Shown here: positions 10,181 to 17,943 of the stretch, one piece after another
Layout of the letters: the number at the start of each line of letters is the position of its first letter
Position numbering within the stretch: position 1 is the stretch's first letter
From: Sphingobacteriales bacterium TSM_CSS
GTDB taxonomy: Bacteria > Bacteroidota > Bacteroidia > Chitinophagales > UBA2359
Length of the DNA stretch: 51,074 nucleotides
Reading direction: 5' to 3'
NCBI GenBank assembly: GCA_002212985.1
Contig: NBMY01000108.1
Location: forward strand, 1 to 51,074
The notes under the pieces: generated by a model
Database searches by the model: none
What the model was told of the DNA's origin: nothing
Seen by the model: the letters and a program-made list of their open reading frames with translations, nothing else
Made by a program: the position numbers and the translations under genes

Positions 10181-10621
10181 CTAAAAGCCGGCTTTAATAT
10201 AGCTCCAGCCTTTTTCCTGCTTTAAAACAATTTCTACAATACCCGCCGGTACAAAACCTGCATCTTTGAGAATTTCCTCCTTGCTAATTTTCCTTTCGCG
10301 CAGGGTATTTTCACAGGCAACAAACTTTACGTTTTCTTTTACCAGATTGCTTATTTTGGAGGCATATTTTGTTTTAGCGGCAACCAGAAGGTTAATTCCG
10401 GGGCCATGGCATACCACTTCTATTTGCGATTTAGGGGCGGCAGCAAGCGTATTGGAAATCTGCCTGAGCAATGATTTGTGTACAATTGTGTCTTCACTGG
10501 TAAGCTGAAACACAATTTTATGTTTCTTCATATCAACCACTTTGGCTTCTTCCTGAGCTGCCAGATGGAGGCTTGTTAACAAAACCATACAGAGAAACAA
10601 AACAGATTGAATTCTTTTCAT
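10181..10621 (-). CDS. Exported DsrE/DsrF-like sulfur protein
   Basis: The 146-residue protein has a clear signal peptide (MKRIQSVLFLCMVLLTSLHLAAQ), so it should act in the periplasm; many DsrE relatives are cytoplasmic. The domain reads KHKIVFQLTSEDTIVHKSLLRQ, then a hydrophobic strand IEVVCHGPGINLLV and VKFVACENTLRER with a conserved cysteine, the position that carries sulfur in the DsrE/YchN fold. Sulfur relay or persulfide binding is plausible. It lies 81 bp beyond soxB in the same direction and may be cotranscribed with it. Confidence 0.75.
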   Translation of the reverse strand: MKRIQSVLFLCMVLLTSLHLAAQEEAKVVDMKKHKIVFQLTSEDTIVHKSLLRQISNTLAAAPKSQIEVVCHGPGINLLVAAKTKYASKISNLVKENVKFVACENTLRERKISKEEILKDAGFVPAGIVEIVLKQEKGWSYIKAGF

Positions 10622-10702
10622 AAATTAGCTTTTAATGCGGATAAAATGGGTAATGTAAAAAATGAATGCAATATTTTTTTAAATCTAAATCCCCTGCTCT
10701 CC

Positions 10703-12481
10703 TTATCTGAACACATAATCATAACCCTCTAATTGTGATAACAGGGTTTCAGGCGCATCAGTAGCAGTACACCTTCCTTCAATTTTAGGGGCAACGGGCG
10801 AGTGCTTTTTAAGATACTCCCTCATAATGTTATGAAGCGTTTGATTCAGTTTTCGTGGGTTTTGCACTTTTTCAATACGGCAAAGGGTGTCGTCGGGGTC
10901 GCCTTCCCTTTCGCAGGCAACAACGGTGTACAGTTTATCCATTTCAATGGGTTGTCCGGCCACTTTTACCCAATTGACTCGTTTACCCAAATCGTTGTAC
11001 ATGGTAAAGTTTACCTCCATTCCTTTAAAGCGCACTACCCAGCCACCAAATCTTTTTGCAGGGTCTTTGGCAAAAACGTTGTGGAGTTCTTTTTCCAGCC
11101 AATCCCAGAGTTGTTTGCCGGTAACCTGCCCGGTTTTAGCATCGGAGTTTACAGGCAGCATACTCCAAAGGTAGTCGTTGGTAATATTGGCTACACCTTT
11201 TTTGGCATCGGGCACCAAAGGCGGGCAAAACCTGAACCCGTTAGATAGGGCAATATCGGGTTTAAACATCCACATAAGGGCATCGGTAACGAGGTTGTCC
11301 ATGGGGTTTTCAATAACATAGTAGCGCACAAGCGTGGTTTTAGTTTGCCCTATAACGGTATCCAATTCTTTGGCGTAAGGCGCACGCACGGTATCTATAA
11401 GTTTTTTCATGCCTTTATGGGCAGGGTATTTTTCGGGGTCAGCATCCAGCAATTGATAGTTGTGGTCTTTCACTATGCCATCTTCCACTACAAAATCGAG
11501 TTTAGCTACAAAAGAGCCAAAAGCGCCGGGTTCTGTTACTTTGGCATATTTACCCTGTATGGGTGTGCGCACGCGCTCATGCGTATCGGCTCCCAGAATG
11601 TAGGCAACGCCTTCTACCTGCGGTTTGGTAGCTAAATCTACCTGTTGTGCCAGCCCCATATGTGTAACCAAAAATACCATAGCACACCCCTCGTACTGTT
11701 TAAGAATGCGAATGTATTTGGCGACGTTTTCTTCGGGTTTGGTAAAGCGAATACCCAGACTGTATGCCGGCGACTGCCGTTTTGGGGTAAGCGGGTCGTT
11801 ATACCCGATAAACCCGATTTTAACACCGCCCAGCATAGTTGTCCAATACGGCGGAAAGAGGAGGTCGCCGGCAAACTCATCCTGGGTGTCGTGATACATG
11901 TTGGCACAAATTTTATAGGCATTGTAGCCGCCCAGGTCTTTTTGCAACATTTCTTTACCATAAACCACTTCCCAGTTGCCGGGCAACATAAGGTTGTAGC
12001 CTAAATAGTTAACGAGGGGCACAATATCGCGCCCTTCGGAAAGGGCAGCCACTCCCCCGCCCTGAAAACAATCACCGCCGTCAATAACAACGGTATTGAG
12101 GGGGTTTTCGGCCCTTAGCCTATCGAGCATGGTTTTTAACACAGCCAATCCGCCGCGTTTGCGGTAAACCGCCCGGTTGTTTTCCCAGAAAAACTCATCG
12201 TGGGTTAAGAGTTGGGCATGAATATCGGAGGTATTCAAGATGGTAATATGCTGTGCCTTACCCCGTTTAACAGCGAGGCTTCTGGTAATTTCCGAAACAT
12301 GCTGGTCGGTACCGGTGCCTGTTGCGGCCACAAGCGGGGCGGTGTAATATCCCAGCCCGCCCAAAAGGGAGGTGCGTAAAAAATTGCGGCGGTTTACGGC
12401 TGTAATTTCATTTGCCAAATCGGGCGGGGTGTTGCAACTACTGCAAGTGCAATTGGGGTGGTTTGTGTGCTGGTGTTTCAT
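10703..12481 (-). CDS. soxB: SoxB-type thiosulfohydrolase
   Basis: SoxB is the periplasmic dimanganese enzyme that hydrolytically releases sulfate from a cysteine S-thiosulfonate, normally on SoxY. The 592-residue protein has a Tat-like leader (RRNFLRTSLLGG, residues 31-42), a metallophosphatase domain (D86-x-H88 in TSDIHAQ, G-G-D137 in IDGGDCFQGG, LVTHMG and GADTHE) and a 5'-nucleotidase-type C-terminal domain from about residue 385. LPGNWEVVYG replaces the NHE/NHD motif of 5'-nucleotidases, which is characteristic of SoxB; CEREGDPDDTLCRI also fits. The region before the Tat motif is unusually rich in His and Cys (C11, C13, C16). No soxYZ or soxXA is in the window, so the acceptor protein is unknown. 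Confidence 0.85.
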   Translation of the reverse strand: MKHQHTNHPNCTCSSCNTPPDLANEITAVNRRNFLRTSLLGGLGYYTAPLVAATGTGTDQHVSEITRSLAVKRGKAQHITILNTSDIHAQLLTHDEFFWENNRAVYRKRGGLAVLKTMLDRLRAENPLNTVVIDGGDCFQGGGVAALSEGRDIVPLVNYLGYNLMLPGNWEVVYGKEMLQKDLGGYNAYKICANMYHDTQDEFAGDLLFPPYWTTMLGGVKIGFIGYNDPLTPKRQSPAYSLGIRFTKPEENVAKYIRILKQYEGCAMVFLVTHMGLAQQVDLATKPQVEGVAYILGADTHERVRTPIQGKYAKVTEPGAFGSFVAKLDFVVEDGIVKDHNYQLLDADPEKYPAHKGMKKLIDTVRAPYAKELDTVIGQTKTTLVRYYVIENPMDNLVTDALMWMFKPDIALSNGFRFCPPLVPDAKKGVANITNDYLWSMLPVNSDAKTGQVTGKQLWDWLEKELHNVFAKDPAKRFGGWVVRFKGMEVNFTMYNDLGKRVNWVKVAGQPIEMDKLYTVVACEREGDPDDTLCRIEKVQNPRKLNQTLHNIMREYLKKHSPVAPKIEGRCTATDAPETLLSQLEGYDYVFR

Positions 12482-12516
12482 AATTGCAAAAAGGATTGAC
12501 GTGTGTGTGCAAAATT

Positions 12517-13611
12517 CTATTTCCGGGCGCTTTGGGCATTTTTTTGTTGTTTTCGGGCATCTATAATGGGCTGAAAGGGTCCATATTTATGTTCCGATTC
12601 CGAAAAGCCGTCGGCATAGGGGCCAAAAGGGTGGTCAACGGGTTTTGCGGCAATATCGGGCCAATCTTTGCTGAGGTCTTTTGAGGGACGCGGCTGTGAG
12701 TTTACAAAAGCGGCCACATCCCATGCTTCTTCATCGGTAAGTTGCGGAAAGTTGTGCGATGCGCCTAACGGCATGTTTAGTTTTACATACCCTGCAAAGC
12801 GCGAAATACGGTATAAGCCTGCCCCTGTGTTGTAGCTGTTTTTGCCCCATAAAGGCGGGTAAAGGTAAGTTTTGCCATCGGGGTTCAGTTGCCCGCCGCC
12901 GTTGGGTTGGTGGCACGATTGGCATTTTTGGATATACACCTCTTTTCCTTTATCGGGATTTGCTGCACGGCTGAGGTAAGGAACGGCAAAAATGCCCGAA
13001 CCTTCGGGTTTTTCACCCTTTGGCACATCTTTTCCAAGCCAGTTAATATAGGCAACAATTGCCTGCATTTCTTTGCTGTTGTTGGGCAGCGATTTGCCGT
13101 TAAGGCTGCGCTCAAAACAATCGTTTACACGTTTGGGAATATCTTCTATTGTGCCCGATCGTTCGCGGAATTTAGGATAGGTACTGGCTACGGCACTGTA
13201 ATTATTGCCCAACACTTTTGTTCCGGCATCTAAATGGCAGTTTTGGCAATTCATGCCATTTGACATGTGTTTGACACTGCCTTTGGGTCCTAAAAACGCG
13301 GCAGTATTGGCAATGAGCTGCCTGCCGTAGGCAATGAGTTTACCCTGCTGGGTATTGCGGGATATGGTGGCAGTGTCGGGTGCTGCCCACCAATTTTTGT
13401 TAGAAACAGGCGGGGGTTGCTGTGCGGCTGTTTGGCCGGTTGCCGGCGGTGTTTGCGCCACCGGTTGCGGTGCAGCGCTGCCGCCCGGAACTACGCCAAA
13501 GAGCAGAAATATGGCAATAAAGAGCAGCGCCAGAGTAAGTATGGCACTTGTAACCATTAGTTGCTGAACCAGTTTAAGGTAAAACTGTTCCAATTCGGAA
13601 GGTGTGCGCAT
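12517..13611 (-). CDS. Membrane-anchored dihaem cytochrome c, TsdA (thiosulfate dehydrogenase)-like
   Basis: The protein has 364 residues. A single transmembrane segment (about 20-42) is followed by a Pro/Gln/Ala-rich linker (44-70) and two c-type haem domains: CQNCH at 122-126 and CQSCH at 230-234. The first domain continues with LDAGTKVLGNNYSA, KFRERSGTIEDIPKRV, NDCFERSLNGKSLP and SKEMQAIVAYINWL, a pattern I recognise from TsdA, which couples two thiosulfates to tetrathionate. Cys165 in NDCFERS is conserved. Family members are usually soluble, so the anchor is a variation. It lies 35 bp before soxB in the same direction. Confidence 0.75.
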   Translation of the reverse strand: MRTPSELEQFYLKLVQQLMVTSAILTLALLFIAIFLLFGVVPGGSAAPQPVAQTPPATGQTAAQQPPPVSNKNWWAAPDTATISRNTQQGKLIAYGRQLIANTAAFLGPKGSVKHMSNGMNCQNCHLDAGTKVLGNNYSAVASTYPKFRERSGTIEDIPKRVNDCFERSLNGKSLPNNSKEMQAIVAYINWLGKDVPKGEKPEGSGIFAVPYLSRAANPDKGKEVYIQKCQSCHQPNGGGQLNPDGKTYLYPPLWGKNSYNTGAGLYRISRFAGYVKLNMPLGASHNFPQLTDEEAWDVAAFVNSQPRPSKDLSKDWPDIAAKPVDHPFGPYADGFSESEHKYGPFQPIIDARKQQKNAQSARK

Positions 13612-13755
13612 AAGCTGAAAGCAGTTATTTGTGTGTCAGAATTGAAATGGCAAAGTACTAAATAAATCCCCAAGCGCAAATAGAAACAGTTGTTTTACAT
13701 CTTCTACTTGCACATGGGGAATGAACCTATGCAACTATGACAAAACGTAGTTATT

Positions 13756-14088
13756 TTATTTTGGCCACGCACCTATGCCGCCATCTAAATTGTAAGCCTT
13801 AAAACCCATTGATGACATCATGTTACAGGCTTTGCCACTCCTATTTCCACTACGGCAAAACAGATAGTAGGATTTGCTTTTATCGAGTGCAGCAATTTTT
13901 TCGGCAAAATCATTAGCCCAGAAATCTATGTTTTTAGCGCCGGCAATGCTGCCCAAAACAAATTCATCGCGGGTTCTTACATCTAACAAAATGGCATTAG
14001 TACCCTCGGTAAGGTATTGTTGTTTAAAGGTTTGCCCGTCGAGGTCAGTTTCGGCTTTGGCAAACAGGTGTTTGAAAAATGGTAGCAT
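13756..14088 (-). CDS. Single-domain rhodanese
   Basis: A 110-residue sulfurtransferase. The start at 14088 (MLPFFKHLFAKAETDLDG) was preferred to an ORF start 13 codons upstream. The rhodanese fold is evident: AILLDVRTRDEF, the active-site loop YYLFCRSGNRSGKA with the catalytic persulfide-carrying Cys, and GFKAYNLDGGIGAW. No signal peptide is apparent, so it is probably cytoplasmic. It is separated from the upstream persulfide dioxygenase gene by a terminator and so has its own transcription start or depends on read-through. Confidence 0.9.
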   Translation of the reverse strand: MLPFFKHLFAKAETDLDGQTFKQQYLTEGTNAILLDVRTRDEFVLGSIAGAKNIDFWANDFAEKIAALDKSKSYYLFCRSGNRSGKACNMMSSMGFKAYNLDGGIGAWPK

Positions 14089-14123
14089 ATGGTTAAAAAT
14101 GGGGTAAGTGATGTATGAAAAAA

Positions 14124-14167
14124 GCAAAGGCGCATTACAGAAAACTCAAAACTCTTTGCGCCTTTGC
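14124..14167 (-). terminator. Rho-independent terminator after the persulfide dioxygenase gene
   Basis: A perfect 11-bp inverted repeat (GCAAAGGCGCA / TGCGCCTTTGC) with a 22-nt loop is followed on the minus strand by a run of six T. It lies 39 bp after the stop of the 14206-15621 gene and splits the sulfur island into separate transcription units. Confidence 0.8.
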
Positions 14168-14205
14168 CTGATTATTTAAAAAGAAATGAAAAAGTTAACG
14201 GAATT

Positions 14206-15621
14206 TTAAAGCATGGTTACCGGTGCAACATAATCGGTTACGGCAAACTCACCGCTTTCGCGAATGGCTTTCATGCCGCCCTGTACATCGATGAGGTTAT
14301 TGAAGCCGCGTGCCCGCAAAATAGAGTTAAAAATCATGGAGCGATACCCGCCTGCGCAATGTACATAGTAAGTATTATTGCGGTCAATTTTAGCCATGGC
14401 ATCGTTCACAAAATCAAGCGGAAGATTTTCTGCCCCTACAATGTGTTCTGATTCATACTCGCTATGTTTTCTAACATCGAGGATGTTGATGGACGGACTT
14501 TGTTTGTGTATGGCAGCAAGTTTTTCGACGGTAATAGATTGTATGTTGTCAATTTCCTTTCCTGCTTTTTGCCACGCTTCAAATCCGCCATCGAGGTAGC
14601 CAATGGTATAATCGTAACCAACGCGCGCCAGCCTGGTAACAACTTCTTCTTCGCGGCCGGGTTCTGCTATTATCAGAATTTGTTGCTTAATATCGGGAAT
14701 TAAAGCGCCAACCCAAGGGGCGAAATTGCCATCTACGCCAATATTAATAGAATTGGGAATGAAGCCCTGCGCAAAGATTTCGGGTTTACGGGTATCAAGC
14801 ATAAGCGCGCCGGTTTCATTGGCGGCTGCTTCAAAAGCATTGGGGCTTAGGGGTTGACAACCACGCTGCAATACTTCGTCAATACTTTCGTAGCCTTCGC
14901 GGTTCATGCGGGCATTGAGGGGGAAGTAGCTCGGAGGGGGCATTAAACCGGTAATGACTTCGGTAATAAACTCTTCTTTGGACATATTAGCTCTTAGTGC
15001 GTAATTTACCATTTTCTGACGGCCAATAGTATCTTCGGTTTCTTTGCTCATGTTTTTACCGCAGGCCGAGCCGGCGCCGTGTCCGGGAAACACAATTACG
15101 TTATCGGGCAAGGTCATGATTTTTTCGCGCAGCGAATCGAACAAATAACCGGCCAATACTTCCTGTGTAATGGAGCCTTTTTGCGCCAAATCGGGGCGTC
15201 CAACATCATTAATGAAAAGAGTATCGCCGGTAAATACGGCATGTTCTTTACCCTCTTCATTGTAGAGCAAATAGCAACTCGATTCCATGGTATGTCCTGG
15301 CGTGTGCAATACTTTTATGGTTGCCTTGCCTACTTTCAGAATTTCGCCATCGGAAGCAATATGCGCTTCAAAATTGGGTTTGGCAGTAGGGCCGTACACG
15401 ATTTTGGCGCCGCTTGATTTTGCCAAATCCAAGTGACCCGATACAAAATCGGCATGGAAATGGGTTTCAAGCACATACTTAATTTTAGCGCCGTTTTTTT
15501 CGGCGCGTTCCAGATAAGGTTTTACTTCACGAAGGGGATCAATTACCACTGCTTCGCCTTCGGACTCAATGTAATAAGCACCTTGTGCCAAACAACCGGT
15601 ATAAATTTGTTCTACTTTCAT
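14206..15621 (-). CDS. Persulfide dioxygenase-like MBL hydrolase fused to two rhodanese domains
   Basis: The 471-residue protein starts with an ETHE1-type metallo-beta-lactamase domain (about 1-250). The HxHxD motif is THFHADF (H54, H56, D58), followed by LHTPGHTMES and FTGDTLFINDVGRPDL. This type oxidises glutathione or low-molecular-weight persulfide to sulfite. The first rhodanese domain (about 270-355) has AEPGRE at the active-site loop and so lacks the catalytic Cys. The second (about 365-460) has YYVHCAGGYRSMI with the Cys present. The organisation resembles CstB-like enzymes. The sulfite made could leave through the adjacent TauE protein. It has its own -7 box 62 nt upstream. Confidence 0.88.
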   Translation of the reverse strand: MKVEQIYTGCLAQGAYYIESEGEAVVIDPLREVKPYLERAEKNGAKIKYVLETHFHADFVSGHLDLAKSSGAKIVYGPTAKPNFEAHIASDGEILKVGKATIKVLHTPGHTMESSCYLLYNEEGKEHAVFTGDTLFINDVGRPDLAQKGSITQEVLAGYLFDSLREKIMTLPDNVIVFPGHGAGSACGKNMSKETEDTIGRQKMVNYALRANMSKEEFITEVITGLMPPPSYFPLNARMNREGYESIDEVLQRGCQPLSPNAFEAAANETGALMLDTRKPEIFAQGFIPNSINIGVDGNFAPWVGALIPDIKQQILIIAEPGREEEVVTRLARVGYDYTIGYLDGGFEAWQKAGKEIDNIQSITVEKLAAIHKQSPSINILDVRKHSEYESEHIVGAENLPLDFVNDAMAKIDRNNTYYVHCAGGYRSMIFNSILRARGFNNLIDVQGGMKAIRESGEFAVTDYVAPVTML

Positions 15622-15683
15622 GGATAATGATCTTTTTATGTAATTTTAAAATGAATTTGGTTAGAAAATGATTGAAACTGGTG

Positions 15684-15691
15684 CAAAGATA
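15684..15691 (-). promoter_or_regulatory. -7 box (TATCTTTG) of the persulfide dioxygenase gene
   Basis: Exact TAnnTTTG on the minus strand, 62 nt before the ATG at 15621 and inside the gap after tauE. No clear -33 box is seen. Confidence 0.5.
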
Positions 15692-15739
15692 AAGGCACTT
15701 TTAATCCTGTTTGGTTACTTAGGTTACACAACACGGTTA

Positions 15740-16558
15740 TCAGGAGAAAAAGATTTCTTTTGCCAGGATATAGAAGCCCATTACCAGCACAAACCATCCG
15801 AATGCCTTTTTAAGTTTTGCGCCATCTACTTTTTTTGATAATGCATTGCCTATAAAGATGCCCGCAACGGCCAGCAGCGTAACGCTTCCCAGCAGTTTCC
15901 AGTCAATTTGGTAATGCCCCAAGTCGCCGGTAAAACCTATGAGCGATTTTGCGGCAATGATGAGCAAGGAAGTTCCTACAGCCATTTTCATAGGCAGTTT
16001 AGTAAACAACACCAAGGCCGGTATAATTAAAAATCCGCCGCCGGCGCCCACTAATCCGGTTAATACACCTACCACTGCACCTTCAAGCAAAATCATGGGG
16101 TAGTTATACTGAACAGGTTGTTGTTCGGGTGGTGTACTGCCGTTGCCGTTGTTGCCGTTTTGTTTTTTTTCTTTAATCATGGAAACGGAGGCAAACACCA
16201 TAAGTACGGCAAAAAGCGTCATGATTAGCACCCCTTTTGTTAATTCCATGCTGCCAATGTTGGCAATATGATCGGGTATGGCTGGCACAATATATTTGCG
16301 GGTAGCGAATACGGCAGCAATAGAGGGAATTCCAAAAATAAGTCCCGTTTTAAGGTTAACCAGCCCCTGCCTATATTTTGGAGCTGCGCCAACGAGGCTG
16401 GTTGTGCCAACAATAAAAAGTGAATACGCAGTAGCCAGAACCGTATCTACATGAAAGAGGTAAACCAACACCGGCACGGTAAGAATAGAACCGCCGCCGC
16501 CTATTAGCCCCAATGAGATACCGATGATGACAGAAGCCAGATAGCCAATAATTTCCAT
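15740..16558 (-). CDS. TauE/SafE-family sulfite or sulfonate exporter
   Basis: A polytopic inner-membrane protein of 272 residues made of two similar halves. Each opens with a glycine-rich helix: IIGISLGLIGGGGSILTVPV near residue 12, then VVGVLTGLVGAGGGFLIIPA near residue 160. This is the duplicated DUF81/TauE signature. A hydrophilic N/G/P/Q-rich loop (about 133-150) separates them. Family members export sulfite, sulfoacetate or other sulfur anions. Its position directly before the persulfide dioxygenase gene suggests sulfite export. Confidence 0.88.
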   Translation of the reverse strand: MEIIGYLASVIIGISLGLIGGGGSILTVPVLVYLFHVDTVLATAYSLFIVGTTSLVGAAPKYRQGLVNLKTGLIFGIPSIAAVFATRKYIVPAIPDHIANIGSMELTKGVLIMTLFAVLMVFASVSMIKEKKQNGNNGNGSTPPEQQPVQYNYPMILLEGAVVGVLTGLVGAGGGFLIIPALVLFTKLPMKMAVGTSLLIIAAKSLIGFTGDLGHYQIDWKLLGSVTLLAVAGIFIGNALSKKVDGAKLKKAFGWFVLVMGFYILAKEIFFS

Positions 16559-16577
16559 ATTATCTGTAATTTTAGGG

Positions 16578-16585
16578 CAAAATTA
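16578..16585 (-). promoter_or_regulatory. -7 box (TAATTTTG) of tauE
   Basis: Exact TAnnTTTG on the minus strand, 19 nt before the tauE ATG, between the Crp/Fnr gene and tauE. This makes it a natural target for that regulator, although no palindromic operator could be defined by eye. Confidence 0.5.
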
Positions 16586-16617
16586 CGGGCATATATGGCA
16601 GCGTTGTGTAGCTTTTG

Positions 16618-17283
16618 TTACAGAGTGTAATATTTCATGCTCATTTCTATATGGTTACGGAATAATTGCAGTTTTCCGTCTTGTTCCATTTTTTTGAGCA
16701 ATCTGGAAACCACCACGCGCGAGGAGTTGAGATCGGCGGCTATTTCTTCGTGGGTAATGTTAAGAGTATAGGAACGGGCACTTTTCAAGAGCCGTTTAAG
16801 GTAAAATTCCAGCCGCTCGTCCATGGCTTTAAATGCTACATTATCAATAATTTGCAGCATTTCTTCAAATCGGTTGCGGTATGTTTCGAGGACAAAATAG
16901 TACCACGATTTATGATTTTTTACCAACTCGTCCATGTACGCAATGGGAACGAGAGCAATTTCGGTGTTTTCGGTGGTAATTGCGGCAATTTCGCTGCTGA
17001 GGTTGCGGGCTGCGCAAACCATAGATAGCGCACAAGCAGTGCCGGGTTCAATGAAGTACATAAAAAACTCGTTACCGTCTTCATCTTGCCGGTAAACTTT
17101 AATTTTACCCGATGTTGGTAAAATAACCGACCTGAAAAACTGGCCGGGGCGAATGAGTTGTTGGCCGGCGGGCAATGTTTTTACTACGGCGTGTTGGGCA
17201 ATAAAGTCAATTAGTGGTAAATCAAAATCGGGATAATTTTTGCGCAGTTTATCTTGCAGGAGCAGTTTTGGAATATCGGTCAT
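16618..17283 (-). CDS. Crp/Fnr-family transcriptional regulator of the sulfur island
   Basis: The 221-residue protein has an N-terminal cyclic-nucleotide-binding fold (about 20-140; PAGQQLIRPGQFFRSVILPTSGKIKV) and a C-terminal winged helix (about 150-215; ITHEEIAADLNSSRVVVSRLLKKME). The sensor domain contains GTACALSMVCAARN, with Cys84 and Cys90 where cAMP-binding members have their phosphate cassette. It lacks the N-terminal cysteine cluster of FNR. Its ATG overlaps the stop of the upstream methyltransferase (ATGA), so the two are cotranslated. I infer control of tauE and the persulfide genes. Confidence 0.85.
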   Translation of the reverse strand: MTDIPKLLLQDKLRKNYPDFDLPLIDFIAQHAVVKTLPAGQQLIRPGQFFRSVILPTSGKIKVYRQDEDGNEFFMYFIEPGTACALSMVCAARNLSSEIAAITTENTEIALVPIAYMDELVKNHKSWYYFVLETYRNRFEEMLQIIDNVAFKAMDERLEFYLKRLLKSARSYTLNITHEEIAADLNSSRVVVSRLLKKMEQDGKLQLFRNHIEMSMKYYTL

Positions 17284-17870
17284 AAATTTTCTTTTTTTTG
17301 CATAAGGATAAACAGCTCATTGCCGGCTCTTGGAGCAATAGAATTGGTACATTTATCCATAACAAGGATATGAAACCAAGGTTCAAAATAAGCAAGGTAT
17401 TCGGCTTTATTGCCGCCAAAGGGCGGATTATCTGCATTTAGCGGTATGTTAAACAATAAACCCATTAACTTGCCGTTTTTTTGGAGAAGGTTGAAAACAT
17501 GTTCAGCGTAATTTGGGCGAAGCGAGGGGTTAAGCGCGCAAAAAAATGTTTGTTCAACAATTAAATCATATTGCCCTGTGTGCTCAAAAAAGTTGGCACA
17601 TATAAGTTGTTCATCGGGAAAAGCGGGGTATTGGTGTTTAAATTGGTCTAAAGGCGCCATTGCCCAATCCAGCAAAAAAACATTGGTAAATCCATTTTCA
17701 ACTAAATAAGCTGCTTCGTATGCATTGCCGCACCCGGGAATAAGAATGCGTAAATTTTTGTTGTTAATCTGGTCGAAGTAGGTTTTAAGCGGTGTACTTA
17801 CTCCGCCTATATCCCAACCTGTGGAGCTATCTTTATACCTTTTTTGCCAGTAATCGGGTGTAAGTTCCAT
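17280..17870 (-). CDS. TPMT-like SAM-dependent methyltransferase
   Basis: About 196 residues from the ATG at 17870 (MELTPDYWQKRY). In-frame alternatives at 17879 and 17924 are less like the family N-terminus. The opening YWQKRYKDSSTGWDIGGVST is the thiopurine/thiol methyltransferase signature. SAM binding is shown by ILIPGCGNAYEAAYL and VFLLDWAMAPL, and DLIVEQTFFCALNP follows. Plant relatives methylate halide and bisulfide, and bacterial ones methylate thiols and selenols. As the first gene of the sulfur island, translationally coupled to the regulator, it may methylate sulfide or a thiol; the substrate is inference. Confidence 0.8.
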   Translation of the reverse strand: MELTPDYWQKRYKDSSTGWDIGGVSTPLKTYFDQINNKNLRILIPGCGNAYEAAYLVENGFTNVFLLDWAMAPLDQFKHQYPAFPDEQLICANFFEHTGQYDLIVEQTFFCALNPSLRPNYAEHVFNLLQKNGKLMGLLFNIPLNADNPPFGGNKAEYLAYFEPWFHILVMDKCTNSIAPRAGNELFILMQKKENL

Positions 17871-17943
17871 GTTGTGCATAAAAATAGTAATTTTGCCATT
17901 AAATCCAAACCAATAAGTTTTCACTCACCAAACCAATCAACAC

